Source: Whitmania pigra
Taxonomy: Eukaryota > Annelida > Clitellata > Hirudinida > Haemopidae
Direction: 5' to 3'
DNA: 64,000 nucleotides
Assembly: GCA_021613335.1 (NCBI GenBank)
Contig: JAJTWR010000293.1
Location: forward strand, 662,501-726,500
Shown here: piece by piece, positions 38,401 through 50,924 of the stretch
Position numbering within the stretch: position 1 is the stretch's first letter
Layout of the letters: every line of letters begins with the position of its first letter
Notes under the pieces: model-generated
Databases searched by the model: none
What the model was told of the DNA's origin: nothing
What the model saw: only the letters and a program-made list of their open reading frames with translations
Translations under genes and position numbers: made by a program

Positions 38401-41400
38401 CATCGATCGAGGAGACTTTCATCGCCGGTCGCAAACTATCTGGTGCCATGGAGGCTCAGGTTAGGATCGATTGGATTTTAAAAATTAAATTGGGTTCTGG
38501 AATCACTCCTTTAATTAATTAATTATTTAATTAATCGCTGGTCGTGACCCAATTAATTAATTAATTAATTAATTAATTACTCTAATCAGTGAGCATTGGT
38601 TTGTTTAAAAAAGAGTTTCATAACTGCTCGATCAATTGAATTCACATTCACTCATTTGAACTCAGATTGTTAATGACTGCTGGAAAAACTGTTAACTTAT
38701 CATCGCACTTAACTAATTTATTACTAAACTCGTGCAATGTCTCGATGCGATCGATCCTCTCTCAGCTGAAGGTGAGTCATGTCGGACTGGAAAACATTCA
38801 CCTGCCGTCGGAGGAAGTTCAGAGGAAGTTGTTTGCATCTGCATCCAAGAAGCAGAAGAGGGATGAGCTGGAGTTCGAGGCTCTCATGAGACACCTGGAA
38901 AATGCTGTGAGTTTCTCTTCTTTTCCTGATGCGTGGTAATCAATTATAATGTTAGCATCATTATAAAATGAACATCATCATAATAATAATATGTTTATAA
39001 CATAAACATCTTTATGATATAGTTACCATTGTAATATCAACATAATTATAATATTAACTTGTAATATTAATATGTTTATGATATAGACATCACTGTAATA
39101 TCAACATCATTATAATATTAACATTATAAAATTATCATAATAATCCTAACGTCATGTTTTTAGCATTCAAGTTAGCTCAAAGGGTTTGCTATTAATCTCA
39201 TTGTCAATTTATTTGTTCTGCTTGACAGGGCCACTGCACTGGCTACCTGTTTCGAGAGTCACTGTTTCGAAAAGTCGAGAGGTCGGACAAGGTCAATGCC
39301 GAAGTTGAACTTCCTCCTACTGTCGTATCACTGGGATTGCCCGACGAGGATAAGTCAGCCACAGTTTTTGTCGCAATCTTCACCATCGTTGCCATTTGAT
39401 TGCTATCATCACTGCCAATGTCTTTATGATCACTTTCATTGTCATTATCGTTGCCATCACGCCGACGGTGCGAGCGGTCGCGATGGTGTCGATCGGAAAA
39501 ATGGTGAACGACCGACCTACCCTCCCCTCAGGCCTCGAGAGAAGAAGTCCCCATCGTTTGCTGAGTACTTGAACTCCCCGAACAGCTACAAGAGGGAGGA
39601 GCTGGAAGTGGACTCAGGAACTCCTTACCACAAGAAAATCACCAAGGTTTGGATATTTAGGGATATTTATGGATTGCAATTGTTACAGTTGTCGCTTGTG
39701 TCATTGTGCATCATTATCATCATCGACATGATTTGGAAGAGTCCATTACTTCTTTTGGTGCAAATTGTTAATTTACTTCTTTGTAATAATAACGGTTATA
39801 ATTATTATTTAATAAATAAATTATTCTTCCATCATGCCTTGCAGCTGTCAATAACACATGTGAGATTAATTAATTGAATCACTAATTATTATTATTATCA
39901 TCATGATAAATGTGTTAATAATTGTCATCACCAACAGTGGGTGCAAGATGCCTCACCAGCAGGAAACCTGATAAAGATTGACAACCCGAACCAATTCGCC
40001 CCCGTGGGTGCTGATACCAAGGAGCTCAAGGCCACCATGAAGAAGGTTTGTTTATCAACTTCTATGAAAGGATGATATCACAATTGATTATGGTAATTTT
40101 TTGTCATTAGTAATTATTTACGATTATTATTTCTCATTAATAATAATAGGTTATGATACTCATTAATCATTAACAATTGATTATCATTATCATTGATCAT
40201 CAGTAATTGATTATGATAGTTATTGTAATTTTTAATTACACCAAAAAGTTATTGTCTGCCTCCCGATTAATTGCAGATCTGCAGAGAGTACTACGATGAG
40301 AACATAACCGCTGGTCCTCAGTCGAAGATCCTCGGAGGCCGGACCTGGGACGAGGTTCAGAAGATCAAGGTCTGTCATCGTTCCAATTATCTCGTCATTT
40401 ATAATAATAACAAATTATTACCATTATTATTGTGACGATTGTTATTACCATTACACTTATTCAACTTCGTTTGCCTCCGCTAAATTAATATTTCCTCACC
40501 GTCGACAATTCTCCGACCAGGACGAGAACACGACCTCCGATACTGTCATCATGGTCGGTGCAGCATCTCGGGGCATCATACAAAAGGGGCACCTGGCCCA
40601 GGGCAACCTCTACAGGACCTACTATGCCCCTAACCCTTTTGCCAATGTCACTGAGGATGATGTCAATGCTTATAAGGCTGAAATTGGAATGAAGACCAGT
40701 AGTGGTGAGAATAATATTATTATATTATTATAATTAGCATTATTATTTTTGTTATTATTATTGTTGTTGGTTTTGTTTATTTGTGAATGTCATTAAAGAT
40801 ATAATTGTTGTTGCATACTTGATTGTGAGTTGCATTTGGCATCTGCAGCCTCCTTGTCATATTTCGTTTTGTCTGAGTTTAAGAGAGTCAAAGGAATGAT
40901 GCCATCTACCTCATCATATTCTCAGAAACACATGTTGTTACATTCTTAATGATGTTAATGATAGTAATGACAATAACAATTAAATAACAAGGATATTAAC
41001 AACATTATTAACAATAACACCAACAATACCAACTATATTATTATTATTATTATAAGAAAAATCTAAAATAATTTTCCAACTATAGAAACTTTGTACCCCT
41101 TCTCTCTCTAGACTCCTCTCACATCATCCAGTATGGGGAGGACCCTGACAGCCTGGTCCCAGGTCCAGATGGTCGCCTCATTTCGACAGAGGAGAGGATC
41201 AAACAGGTGAAGCAGCATCAGCAACTTGCGGTTGAATCATCACCTGTCGACGAAGCCAGCGATGTCGGGGAGGACGAAGGTGGGTGATGGTGTCGTTGAC
41301 GATCAATGTTGTCGTTGACGATCAATGTTGTCATTGACGATCAATGTTGTCATTGACGATCAATGTTGTTGCTGATGCTATTTTTAAATTTGTGTTTTAA

Positions 41401-41558
41401 CAGTAATTTGGTTGCACCCTGCATGCTGCTGTTTGTGTCTTGATTTCGTGAAATTTTGTTCCTATGTTGTTGTTCCTGTTGTTTTTGTTGTTATTACGTT
41501 TGTTGGCTGACAATTTGTTGTTATGGCTATAAGTTGATATTGCTTATAATTTGTTATC

Positions 41559-41594
<36 letters not shown>

Positions 41595-42746
41595 GCATTA
41601 ACATTATTATGTTTATTTTAATCTGAATTTTATGTTTTTTAATCAATACACTGCTGTGAGATCTTGTGCCAATGGCATAATCATGTGCCTACAAAACTAT
41701 GACCTCATCATACATACTTTTCTGTCTCAATATTCTGCTGTCATGTTGTAACCTTGTGGCCAATGATGATCAGCTAACAAAAAGAAGCAGACGCCTCAAC
41801 AGCAGCAACAACAACAAGAATCACTCGTTGATGTCTCCAAGGTATCCAAGTCAGTTGTTACCAGCTTACCGAGTCATGCGGCCAAAGGTGATGTCTGATG
41901 CTTTTATTTGCCATTGATCTTTCCTCTGTCTATCATCATCATTTCCGTAGTCATCATCATCATCATAATTCTTTTCGTACTTATTCTCTCGAACACTGAT
42001 TTGTTGACCAGACTCTTTGGGCATGTGCGTGTTCTCCTTCAAGGATCTTGAATTCTGATGTTGGTGCAGGCATGATGTAATCATTTGCTAACACGTGTTA
42101 ACAACTTTGTTGTTTGCGATGGAAATTAATATGTTTTGAAGTTTATTCTCAGTTCTGTGTTTTGCCTGCTTTGACCATCTTCCTTTGTTTTACTTTTATT
42201 TAGTCAAATGATTTTCGCCAAGTGAATTTAAATAAAATTTAGTGCTTCAAAATACATTGAACAGTTACGTTAAAATTACATTGAGTTAATTGACAGTAAC
42301 ATATGCAAATGATTTTATCTACGTATATGGCATCTCGTCGCATGAGATTTAACAAAAGACACATTTGTGGTCTACTCACTCGCAGGTCAAGGACAACTGC
42401 CCACTTCTCCTGCCAAATCTCTCTCCAGTGGGGAGGGAACTGCACCCGAAGCAGCCAGCGGAACTGAGGTCAGTGATGATGACGATGATAAGTTGATGTG
42501 TAGACTACATCATCAGTAGATGCATAAGCATGTAAGTGTTGATGACATGATTTTTATGTTTCTTGATGTGATGTTGGTGTCATTTATTTCGTTTTGCCCC
42601 ATGTTACCACAATTACGTCATTACTTTAACGTTTGAAATTCAATTTTCAGAAAAGTGAGTTTGAATCGTCCGGAACGGAGGAAAAAAAGAAAAAGAAGAA
42701 AGGCTTCAAGATGCCTTCGTTCTCCAAGAAGAAGGACAAAAAGTGA
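35456..42746 (+). CDS. ADD: Adducin
   Basis: Adducin (Drosophila Hts) caps actin filament fast-growing ends and recruits spectrin to them at the membrane skeleton. Sixteen coding exons: 35456-35498, 35958-36212, 36641-36795, 37447-37668, 37773-37907, 38361-38459, 38766-38906, 39229-39353, 39532-39646, 39938-40045, 40277-40369, 40521-40704, 41112-41279, 41774-41887, 42386-42468, 42651-42746. All phases agree, giving 711 residues, normal for the family. Residues about 130-370 form the class II aldolase-like head (GLAILNEEGRPISGGK, GVGALLLGASIEETF). The neck and tail contain NSPNSYKREE, PHKKITK-type and GAASRGIIQKGH segments, and the C-terminus is the lysine-rich MARCKS-related domain (GFKMPSFSKKK). 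Exon 41774-41887 is a 114-nt, phase 1-1 polyglutamine exon and may be a cassette. The donor at 39353 (GATAA|GTCAGC) was chosen because it alone keeps frame. Confidence 0.95.
36440..36640 (-). mobile_element. Possible degenerate tRNA-like SINE, minus strand
   Basis: On the minus strand a B-box-like GGGGTTCGATTCCTG (about 36595-36609) precedes an AT-rich tail with AATAAATAA. It ends near the acceptor of adducin exon 36641. No clear A box; weak call. Confidence 0.3.
38506..38580. repeat. (TTAA)n array
   Basis: Two TTAATTAA runs separated by a short unique segment, in the adducin intron after exon 38361-38459. Confidence 0.85.
41291..41371. repeat. 20-bp tandem repeat in adducin intron
   Basis: Four near-identical copies of a 19-20-bp unit of the form GTCGTTGACGATCAATGTT starting 10 bp after the donor of exon 41112-41279; copies alternate GTCGTT/GTCATT. 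Confidence 0.85.
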
Positions 42747-45352
42747 ATGTTAGGTCAACCGGATTCCAAAAGTTTATTGATACCGTAGTCATGGCGACGG
42801 AGATGATGAGGAAGAAGAGAGGGAACTTTAATTTCCTTAATTAATTCATTAAAGCTTATACATTGCTGTTTCTGCATCACACATTCTAAAATGTTATGTT
42901 GGAGGTTGTGATGATGATGAAGATGGTAGTGACGACGATGACGATTGTAGTGAAGAAGGTTGTAGTCAACATTGTCGATTCTTTTTGCAACTCGAAAGAT
43001 TTTAGATGTGTGTGTGTGTGTGCGCGTGCTGTGTGACGGAGTTACGAAATCATGTGTTTCTTGTGCAACACGTTCCCATTTTGAGTTCACTGTTAGCTGC
43101 TTCGTTATTAGTAATCATTATTATTACTTGAAGTTATTATTTGAAGTTGTTGTTATTATTACTAGTTATTATTAATTATCATTAATACAGAGTGTTAAAT
43201 GCCAAGCATCATTGTTGCAATTGTTGCCGTTAATATTATTAGTTGCTTGAGTCGTGCATTTTGTCCAGAATACGAACCCTTATAAAGTGCTTATTATGCA
43301 AGCTTATCATGGCGTGATTTTGATGATGATTGTCAGGTATTCAACTGATTTCCAACACCTACATTCTCCACGCTTTCGTTGTGTGTCGTGGCCCTGAAGC
43401 GGCTTGTGATTGGCCAGCAAGGTCCGCCCGACCGTCAAACTGCTTCTTGACTACTGGAGCACGTGGCCCCACTTGGCAAGCACTGATGCTTTTTGATTTG
43501 CTTTTATTATTTTTATTATTATTATTATTATTATTGGTATTATTATTACTATTAATATTGTCACCGTTATTACCATTATTATCACCGCTTAATCTGACTG
43601 ATCATTTTTTTCTCATTAACGGCATAAGAAATTTCTCTTTTATCTGCTTCTAAGCAGGTGTAAGTTTTTTCTCATCTAGATGGGTGCACTGGAGTCAAAA
43701 TTTTGCTGGGTTCCACAAAACCAGTACAGTATTCTAAAGGCTTTTTGTGTTTGGAAGAAGTCTTGCATAATCATTCTGCGACATCGAGGGCACGTGTGTG
43801 TCGAAGGCTCGCTGCAATTTTGCGTTGAGTCATAGGCCATGCCCACTCGGGTAGCCAAAGTCATGGGAAGTCTTCTAGATACATCACTTCTGAGGATCTG
43901 ATTGGCTCTTATTTTTAGCTCCTCGTGATTTAATTGCATTCAAACGTGAGGATGGAAGAAATTCAAATGGATTAGCGAATGGAAAATAACGACGAGTCAC
44001 CCGCTGAATATCATTTATATATGTATGTATATTTAGTGAGGAAAATAAACCCCCGTCGAGCAGCACAAACACACAATCGCTGAGGTCGACAGCAATGGTG
44101 AACTTCATCGGAGTGAAATCGCGAGATAATATCGGAGATGGGCGAAGGAAAAAACAAAAGAAATTAAAACACAAAAATGCAACCAATGAAAGATTCGCGT
44201 ACGATATTGATTGCCTCATTAACATAAAGTTTATTGCCTCGCATTGCATTTGTTTACATCTCGAAGTTACGCCGATAATGGTGAAATGAATGCCTGAATT
44301 GGAACAACAGCTGATATATAATCGTGCAATAAATAAAACTAAAATCGTACGAAGACATAAATAAATGCATGATTCTTTAACAAAGGAATTTGTAGCAAAA
44401 TGCAAAATAGGGTCTTAAGGGCCGTCTAATTATCTGGCATGTATCTTCATGATAACTTAAAAAATAAATAATTTAGAATCAAATCTCAAATCGTGTCACA
44501 AAACATATAATGATGAGAAGTTATAGTTGGCGAGTCACAAAACGATAAGAAATTGTAATATAAATAATAAGTGCTAATATATAGATAATAAAAATAATTA
44601 GGCACTTGAAAACCTAAGTGTCCATTAAAACGTTAAATTATTAACTCAACCATTAAATCCTACCTGTGAGCCAGATTTATGCCACTTTCAAGATTGTTCG
44701 GCCAGGAACCAAAATACCCAATTGCAATACTCCACACTGACAACAACAACGACAGCATTAGGCTGAATAGGTCAAAAAAAAGAAAAAAATGTCAACACAC
44801 CAACAACAACAAAAAAAAATGAAAAGAGCTTGGAGTAACTCATTGAGCATCCTTTGAATCCACAACAACCGAGTTCTCTAAACATCCTAAAGCCTGATAA
44901 ATGCTTCACGAAGCCTTCCTGTCAGTGCACAATGTCAAAAACATCAGAGGAAAATGTCACAAAAGTCTCAAGATTGAAAGTCCCACAAGAAACAATTAGC
45001 AGTAAGAATAAAATCTCAAACATCTTCAGCCCTGATGCAATGACGGCAACGTGTGGAACTCAAATCCGCTTGGACGTCTCTCTGTACAGATTGAAACTGT
45101 GGTCGAAAATAAAGCTCAAATTGCGTCATGACTTAGCTTCTCATGAAAGGTTTTGAAACCAAAAAAAAAAAAGAAAGAAACCCAAAAAGGAAAAAAACTA
45201 ACAATAAAAATCCATGTATAAAGCGATTAGGTGCAGATGATAGAGAGAATACGAAAATAAACGACAGGCGTCAAACGTTACACGAACAAAGACGAACGTC
45301 GTAACAATAACTATGAATAAAAAATGTGATGACGATGCTGATATTCTCCAAA
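42747..45352. other. Convergent intergenic region (adducin and CUB/MAM receptor)
   Basis: Presumably the 3' UTRs of adducin (plus) and the receptor gene (minus). TTA arrays at about 43503-43540. The longest open frame (minus, 43884-44405) shows no recognisable family and no support. Confidence 0.5.
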
Positions 45353-48300
45353 TCAGACCAAAATGGCCTTGCTTATAATACTGCTGTCACTTTGACCATT
45401 GCTTATGTCACCAGTTTTAGAAAACTGACCAGCCCCTGTCCCCTTTTCGAGCACAACTTGGGGTGCTATGCCCGGAAATGTCTCGATGTCCAGATGGTGT
45501 CTGCTTTCCATCGGCTCGATGTATGCCGAAAATGGGGTTTGTACTCCAACCCTCACCTTAGCTTCGTCAATGTCTTCGTACACGTGGTCACTCAGCGAGC
45601 AACCGTCTGACGTGACCCTGAAGTCTTTTTCGATTTCGGATGATTGGTTGAACAAAGAGGATGAATTCGTGTTGGGGATCTTTATGTCCTTCCTGTATGA
45701 CTCGATCATCTGATTGATCCTCTGGCGGTCCGTCAAACCCGGCACGAAAGCGCCCGCCTTATCGGGCGAGATGATATATTTTGAAGTCACTATAAGCGGT
45801 GCAGTGGTGTGCCCTCTGAGAGCCTGGGCATCCAGTACATGAGTGGAGGGTTCAAAGGGAAAAACCTCCCTTTTCATTGACTGGACAATAGGTTGATGGG
45901 GCAGGTCTGTCCTCAGAGAAGCTTCAAGTCTTTTGGCAGATTTGTGGGTCAAGCTGGAGTGATTCCTTCGCTCGTTTATGTTCACGATCGCGACGTCGCT
46001 ACCATCGTCGCTGCTGCTGGAACACCTGGCTGCTCTGAGACCCCTTTCTTCCCCATTCACCCAGCACAGATTGGTGGAGCTTTGGTTGCTGGCACTCAGT
46101 GTTTGGTAGATGGTGAGGTCCTCATCCTGTTTGCTCTTGGTGGAGATGTTCCTGTTTTTGTCCTTGTTGTTTCCAGGGGATTTCTGAACCGACCGAGATT
46201 TGTTCCTCTTGGCCAGGCAGACGAACACCAGTATCAGCGAGGCAACGAGCAAAAGACCGAGGACAGTGGCACTCAGAGAGGCGGCCAAGATGTTGACGCC
46301 ATTCTGAGGGGCTGAACTGTGATCTGGAGAAGAATTTATCACAATTTATGGATGATCACATGAGAACAACCAACTAGTGTCATGAATAAACTACCAGAAA
46401 AAACAATCAATAATTATGATTTCTAATGATAATTTAATAATAATAATAACAACAGTGACCTAAAAGAAAAACAACTGGGTGTTAATGACCTGCAAAATGT
46501 ACGGACGAATTGGGGATTAAACCATCGACAGCTGTCGAAAAATCCGTCCAAACTCTGAAACCTTCGAGACATCCAGTGGTTTCGTCCTCGTCTGATCCAT
46601 CAATGCAATCCTTCTTTCCGTCGCACACTATGGAAGCATCGAGGCACAGGCTATCTCCACACAGGACACCGTTGGTCGAGAGACACTCTGATGTTGGAGC
46701 TGAAGGTAAACGGGCTTCGTTAGTAATTATTTTTAATGTAATTCTTAGAGTATTACCAAAAACAACAATAATAACACTAACAATTATAACAATAATAACA
46801 AGAGATTAATAAACATCAAATTATGTTCTTATAATCCATTAAGACCAACTCATGCATGCTTCAGGATCCATCGAAAACCCGTCCAAGAAAAGTCGGGAAC
46901 CACTCCTCAGAAGTGATTCAAAGACTACCTGAGATTAAATTTTTTAGCAATTTTCAATGCAACCTTTATTGTTATTATTTATTCCTAATAAACTATTGAT
47001 TAACCATAATGAATTACATAATAGAACTATGAATAATTGCATAGTAAATTTAATCACATCGTCAAGTACCTTGTATGGCTTGTCTCGATGCAAAACAAGG
47101 TCGGCTGAAGCTCCAACCCAATCTCCATGGACGTGATTGGTTGTAGACCAGACAGGAGGAGTCAAGTGGTTGTCATGGCGAATCAGGCGGACATTGAGAC
47201 GAGAGAGCCCGTCACTTTTACCGAAGCGATAAAAGAATTTCAAGCAAGAGTGGTAAAATGTGGAGTTACTTCCATCAGGTTGAACTTTGGTCGAACCACT
47301 GTCAACCTCTGCGTGACCCATGGCGGATGTAACTTGAGGGCTGACAAGCAGAGATCTCATTATGTCTCGACCATCAGGAGCCATGGTCGATATGTAATTG
47401 CCTGATGATGATTGCAATATTAATTCATTGTAAAAGCATTCTAACTCTAATTTAGAACATTTTAATTTTAAGTTAACTATTTTACTTTTGAATTTTAAAT
47501 TACCATCAAAGACTTCACTATCCCGAACGCAAGACATCAATGAATTAAATAATTAATAAATAACATCAATACTGATAAAGTTAAGAATATTATAATAAAA
47601 GATATTCATCACCTCTAAAGTCCTCTTCATGATTGGGCTCCACAGCTTCAACCTGTCTTTGCCACTCCCCATTGGCCGTCAAAACTCCGTCGGAGTGGTC
47701 GAGCTTCCAGACGCTCAGCCAATTGCAACTCGATGATTCAAAGTTGCAGGAGATATCAGCTGGGGAAGGAATTAGCATAAACTAGACTCTATTTTTTAAT
47801 TTTGAAAACTATTTGAAGACAAACATAATCTTGTATTTTCACAACAATAAACAAAACATTCCCACTCACTCCCGCTGCACGCACCGACCGAGATCGCAAG
47901 GTCGTCGATGGCCACCACCCCGAGACTTCCTTCGGGCCAATGGGAGTCAGGCACGTCGGTTGCCATAGCAACCTGAACCGAAGTCAGTTCCGATAGGCTG
48001 ATTTCGCCCAATCGCCAGGTGGGCATTGCACCTGATGGTCTTGACTCTTTGTGAGAACAAATTATGTGAATTATGATAATTATGGCACTGGACCACTTTG
48101 ATAAGAACAATAATTCAATGATATCTCATTCATCATCATCAACGTTGTTGTGGTCACCATTATCATATCATTATTAAATGTGTCAACAGTGCACTCCCAC
48201 GATATGTGATTACTAAAAGTAACAATATCAGATGTCAACGCTGTCATCGATATCACAACCACAACATAAAGAACACTATTATCAGGAGTTATCACAGTTA

Positions 48301-49174
48301 TCAGGAGTACATAGATACGATTAGGTCACCATCTTTATCATCGTACTTGCCATTATCAACTCACCCCATTCGGGCAAGGCGTGCACCTGATCCTTGGAAA
48401 TGAAGACTTTCAGTCCTGGACTCCGAGTACTTGCAAAGAGAAACCAAAAGGTCAAACAGTATCGAAGGTCAGAGTTCAAAGATATTTCGGGTCCGAGGAG
48501 CAGGGACTTCATGTTCTTCGAGGAGAGCAGGAACGACCCGCCTGTTTGTAAATTTACGAGTTATGTGTAATTTAAAAATTATGTGTGTAATTTTATAAGT
48601 TACGTGTGTAATTTTACAATCTACATGTGTAAAATTTAAGGGTTACACATGCAACATGATTTCAAACTCTCGTAAGGAGGAGTTACTTAAAAAGCATTTG
48701 ATACAATCATCATTACTATTATCCGCTCAAATAATAATGACTGGTTAACATCAATTAGACAATTAGAGACGATAGATAGAAATTAAAAGAATTACTTATA
48801 TAATTAATTCGCGTGCAGGTTGGCCGAATGGCTTACATTCCTGCATATGGCGGTAATGGCAACAGTCGCAATGTGTCGTGTTCGAAACCCAGCCTGCACT
48901 GGCAAAAGCGCCCTTGGGAAGGAGCATAATGTAAATGGTTACAAGAAGTGCCTCTGACTTTATGCATAAGTTGCTATATAAATTAACTACAAACAAACAA
49001 AATGTGCAAGTTAGCTCAGAGAATAACGTGCCTGTGAACCGCAATAAAAGCAACAGTCGTTACTTGTCGTGTTCGAAGCCCAACTTGCCCCGCCACAAAG
49101 TGCCCCTTGGATGCGGCGCTATACAAATGTTGAGCTCCCCTGATGCTTACGCTTATGGCATTATACAAATAAAC

Positions 49175-49209
<35 letters not shown>

Positions 49210-50924
49210 TGCTCCGATAGTGTGATCGTCGATGAAAGTCGAACCGAGGAAGAGACTTTCCGTTCTCTTCCATCCTTCCGTGCTCACGGAACAACTGCTT
49301 CTGCCGTCGAATTCTTTGCTGACGTCGGAGAAGAGAGGTTGAATGATATTATAAGTTAAGAATTAAATAATTGCTACCGATTTACTTGGTGAATACTTTA
49401 TGTAATTAATAATAACATTAATATTAAAACAATTGTTGATGTGATGTTGATAAATATTATTCATAATATTATGTAATATTATTATAAAGATGGTTGATGT
49501 AATATTTATAAATATTCATAATAATATTATGCAACATTTCAGTAAAATTGTAGTTACCTCTTCCAAGAGAAACTGCATTTCATGAGAGTTTTTCCTAAAA
49601 ATGAATTTGAACTTTTTGTCATAATAAAAATTTTGGTGACAAAAACATTAAGGTCTCTTGTGTCCCACATTCTCGTGCTAATAATAAGGTTATCTCAATA
49701 ACAAAAGTCATAAAATCATTCCATTGGTTTCCTCATTTATTTTTTTAAATAGCCTAATGACATTGTGGCAAGGTTAAATTTAAAAACTGTTGAGTCACAG
49801 GATTTCTTTGTTCAAATGTTTATCTTTTGTTTGCTCAACTTAAGGACATTTTAAATAGCTTCTATGTTCATCTTTCTCTGTACTTTTTATCATAAATATC
49901 TATCATAAAAAAAAGGCAGATCTAGAATACTTTGGTGAGAGAACCAGTGGGCAGATTTAGGGGAAGACCACAGCTACTAAAACTTTTGTCAAAAGTGGTT
50001 TTATTGAAATAATTTAAAAAATAACTAAATTAAAAAACATTTTCAAAATGTTAATCAAAGGTTTGATTAATTATTATTTTATAATAGATTTACTTAATTT
50101 TTCCAAATGATGGGGAGAGCCATGGCCCCCTAAATCCTCACTTAAATGTGCTACCATAAAACGTGCAAAGAAATTGCAAGACAAAGAAACACACCCATCT
50201 CTGCATTCCAGCTTGGTTCTATTGCAGGTTCTATTTGAAACGAGTCGAGGATCTTATAAGATGCATAAAAACCTCTTCCGTTGGAGCTGTTGTCGGAGGA
50301 AAACTTCAGAATGAATTTGTTCTTTGAATTCCCTGGTGAAAATCAGCGAGAGAATGATGTTCAAAATGTGCCGACTTCAAAGTATTTTATACAATGAACT
50401 CCAGCACAATCTTAATAACAAAATTTAAGACATTCTCAGTATCTTGTGTCAAGCAATATCAAAATATTTTATCATAAAACCTGTAACTATTCATTAAAGA
50501 TCAAAAACACTTCTCAGACTTAAAACCCCAAATTTAATTGATCATTACATCCCAATGGAATTTTAAATCAACTGTTACATTAATAATAATTTCTAACAGC
50601 ATGAATGTCCGGCCGTCAAACTGGACTGTGGATAGTCCGGGTCCGGTACTCCATATTGCCAGACTCCATCGGCGCAGTACTTGATCGGAGCTGAAGATTG
50701 GAACTCGAGAAAGTCAAACAAACAGAAAGGAACGTTTGGTTCAACATCGAATTCGTGAAACTTGAAACATATTTTTGCTCCTTGGTTGGAGAGGCGAGGT
50801 TTCATGTGAAATGAGTAAAGGCATGCCAAATTGTGGCGATACTCAAATGGATAATTGTAGCTCGATATGAAGCCTTCGCTTTCCAAAATTTCAGAATAAA
50901 AATTATCACATTCGGGCTTTGCAA
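45353..50924 (-). CDS. Single-pass receptor: CUB-MAM-MAM-LDLa-TM (first exon missing)
   Basis: Cell-surface protein of unknown ligand. Exons on the minus strand: 50598-50924 and 50195-50332 (CUB: FISSYNYPFEYRHNLAC, KYCADG, GRGFYASYKI), 49209-49313, 48365-48541 and 47870-48046 (first MAM: CLTFWF, VVAIDDLAI), 47613-47759, 47070-47401 and 46850-46928 (second MAM: CNFESSSCNW, CLKFFYRFG, RLFLDGFSM), 46562-46699 (LDL-receptor class A: six Cys and CDGKKDCIDGSDED), 45353-46323 (transmembrane LSATVLGLLLVASLILVFVC and a tail of about 270 residues with TIYQTL, HVYEDI and AYIEP tyrosine sites). Most introns are phase 1, as usual for shuffled extracellular modules. The first MAM lacks its first Cys. About 863 residues are visible; the signal-peptide exon is upstream of 50924. 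Name is open: no exact family known to me has this order. Confidence 0.88.
48811..49000 (+). mobile_element. tRNA-derived SINE copy 2
   Basis: Starts GCGTGCAGGTTGGCCGAATG, B box GTTCGAAACCC at 48880-48890, then the shared body with GCGCCCTTGGGAAGGAGC and ATGTAAATGGTTACAAGAA, and an AAACAAACAAA end. Very similar to copy 1 at 20077. It lies in a receptor-gene intron, antisense to that gene. Confidence 0.78.
49003..49208 (+). mobile_element. Diverged tRNA-derived SINE copy 3 with (TTA)n tail
   Basis: Directly follows copy 2. Starts TGTGCAAGTTAGCTCAGAG, B box GTTCGAAGCC (49071-49080), then GTGCCCCTTGGATGCGGCGC, and ends in an AATAAACTTG word followed by about ten TTA units. The tail ends exactly at the receptor exon 49209, so the exon's donor reads CAG|GTAATAATAAT on the minus strand. 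Confidence 0.65.

Noticed and set aside
43884..44405. 173-codon minus-strand ORF between adducin and the receptor gene
   Set aside because: No family resemblance, no splice support, probably 3' UTR or spacer.
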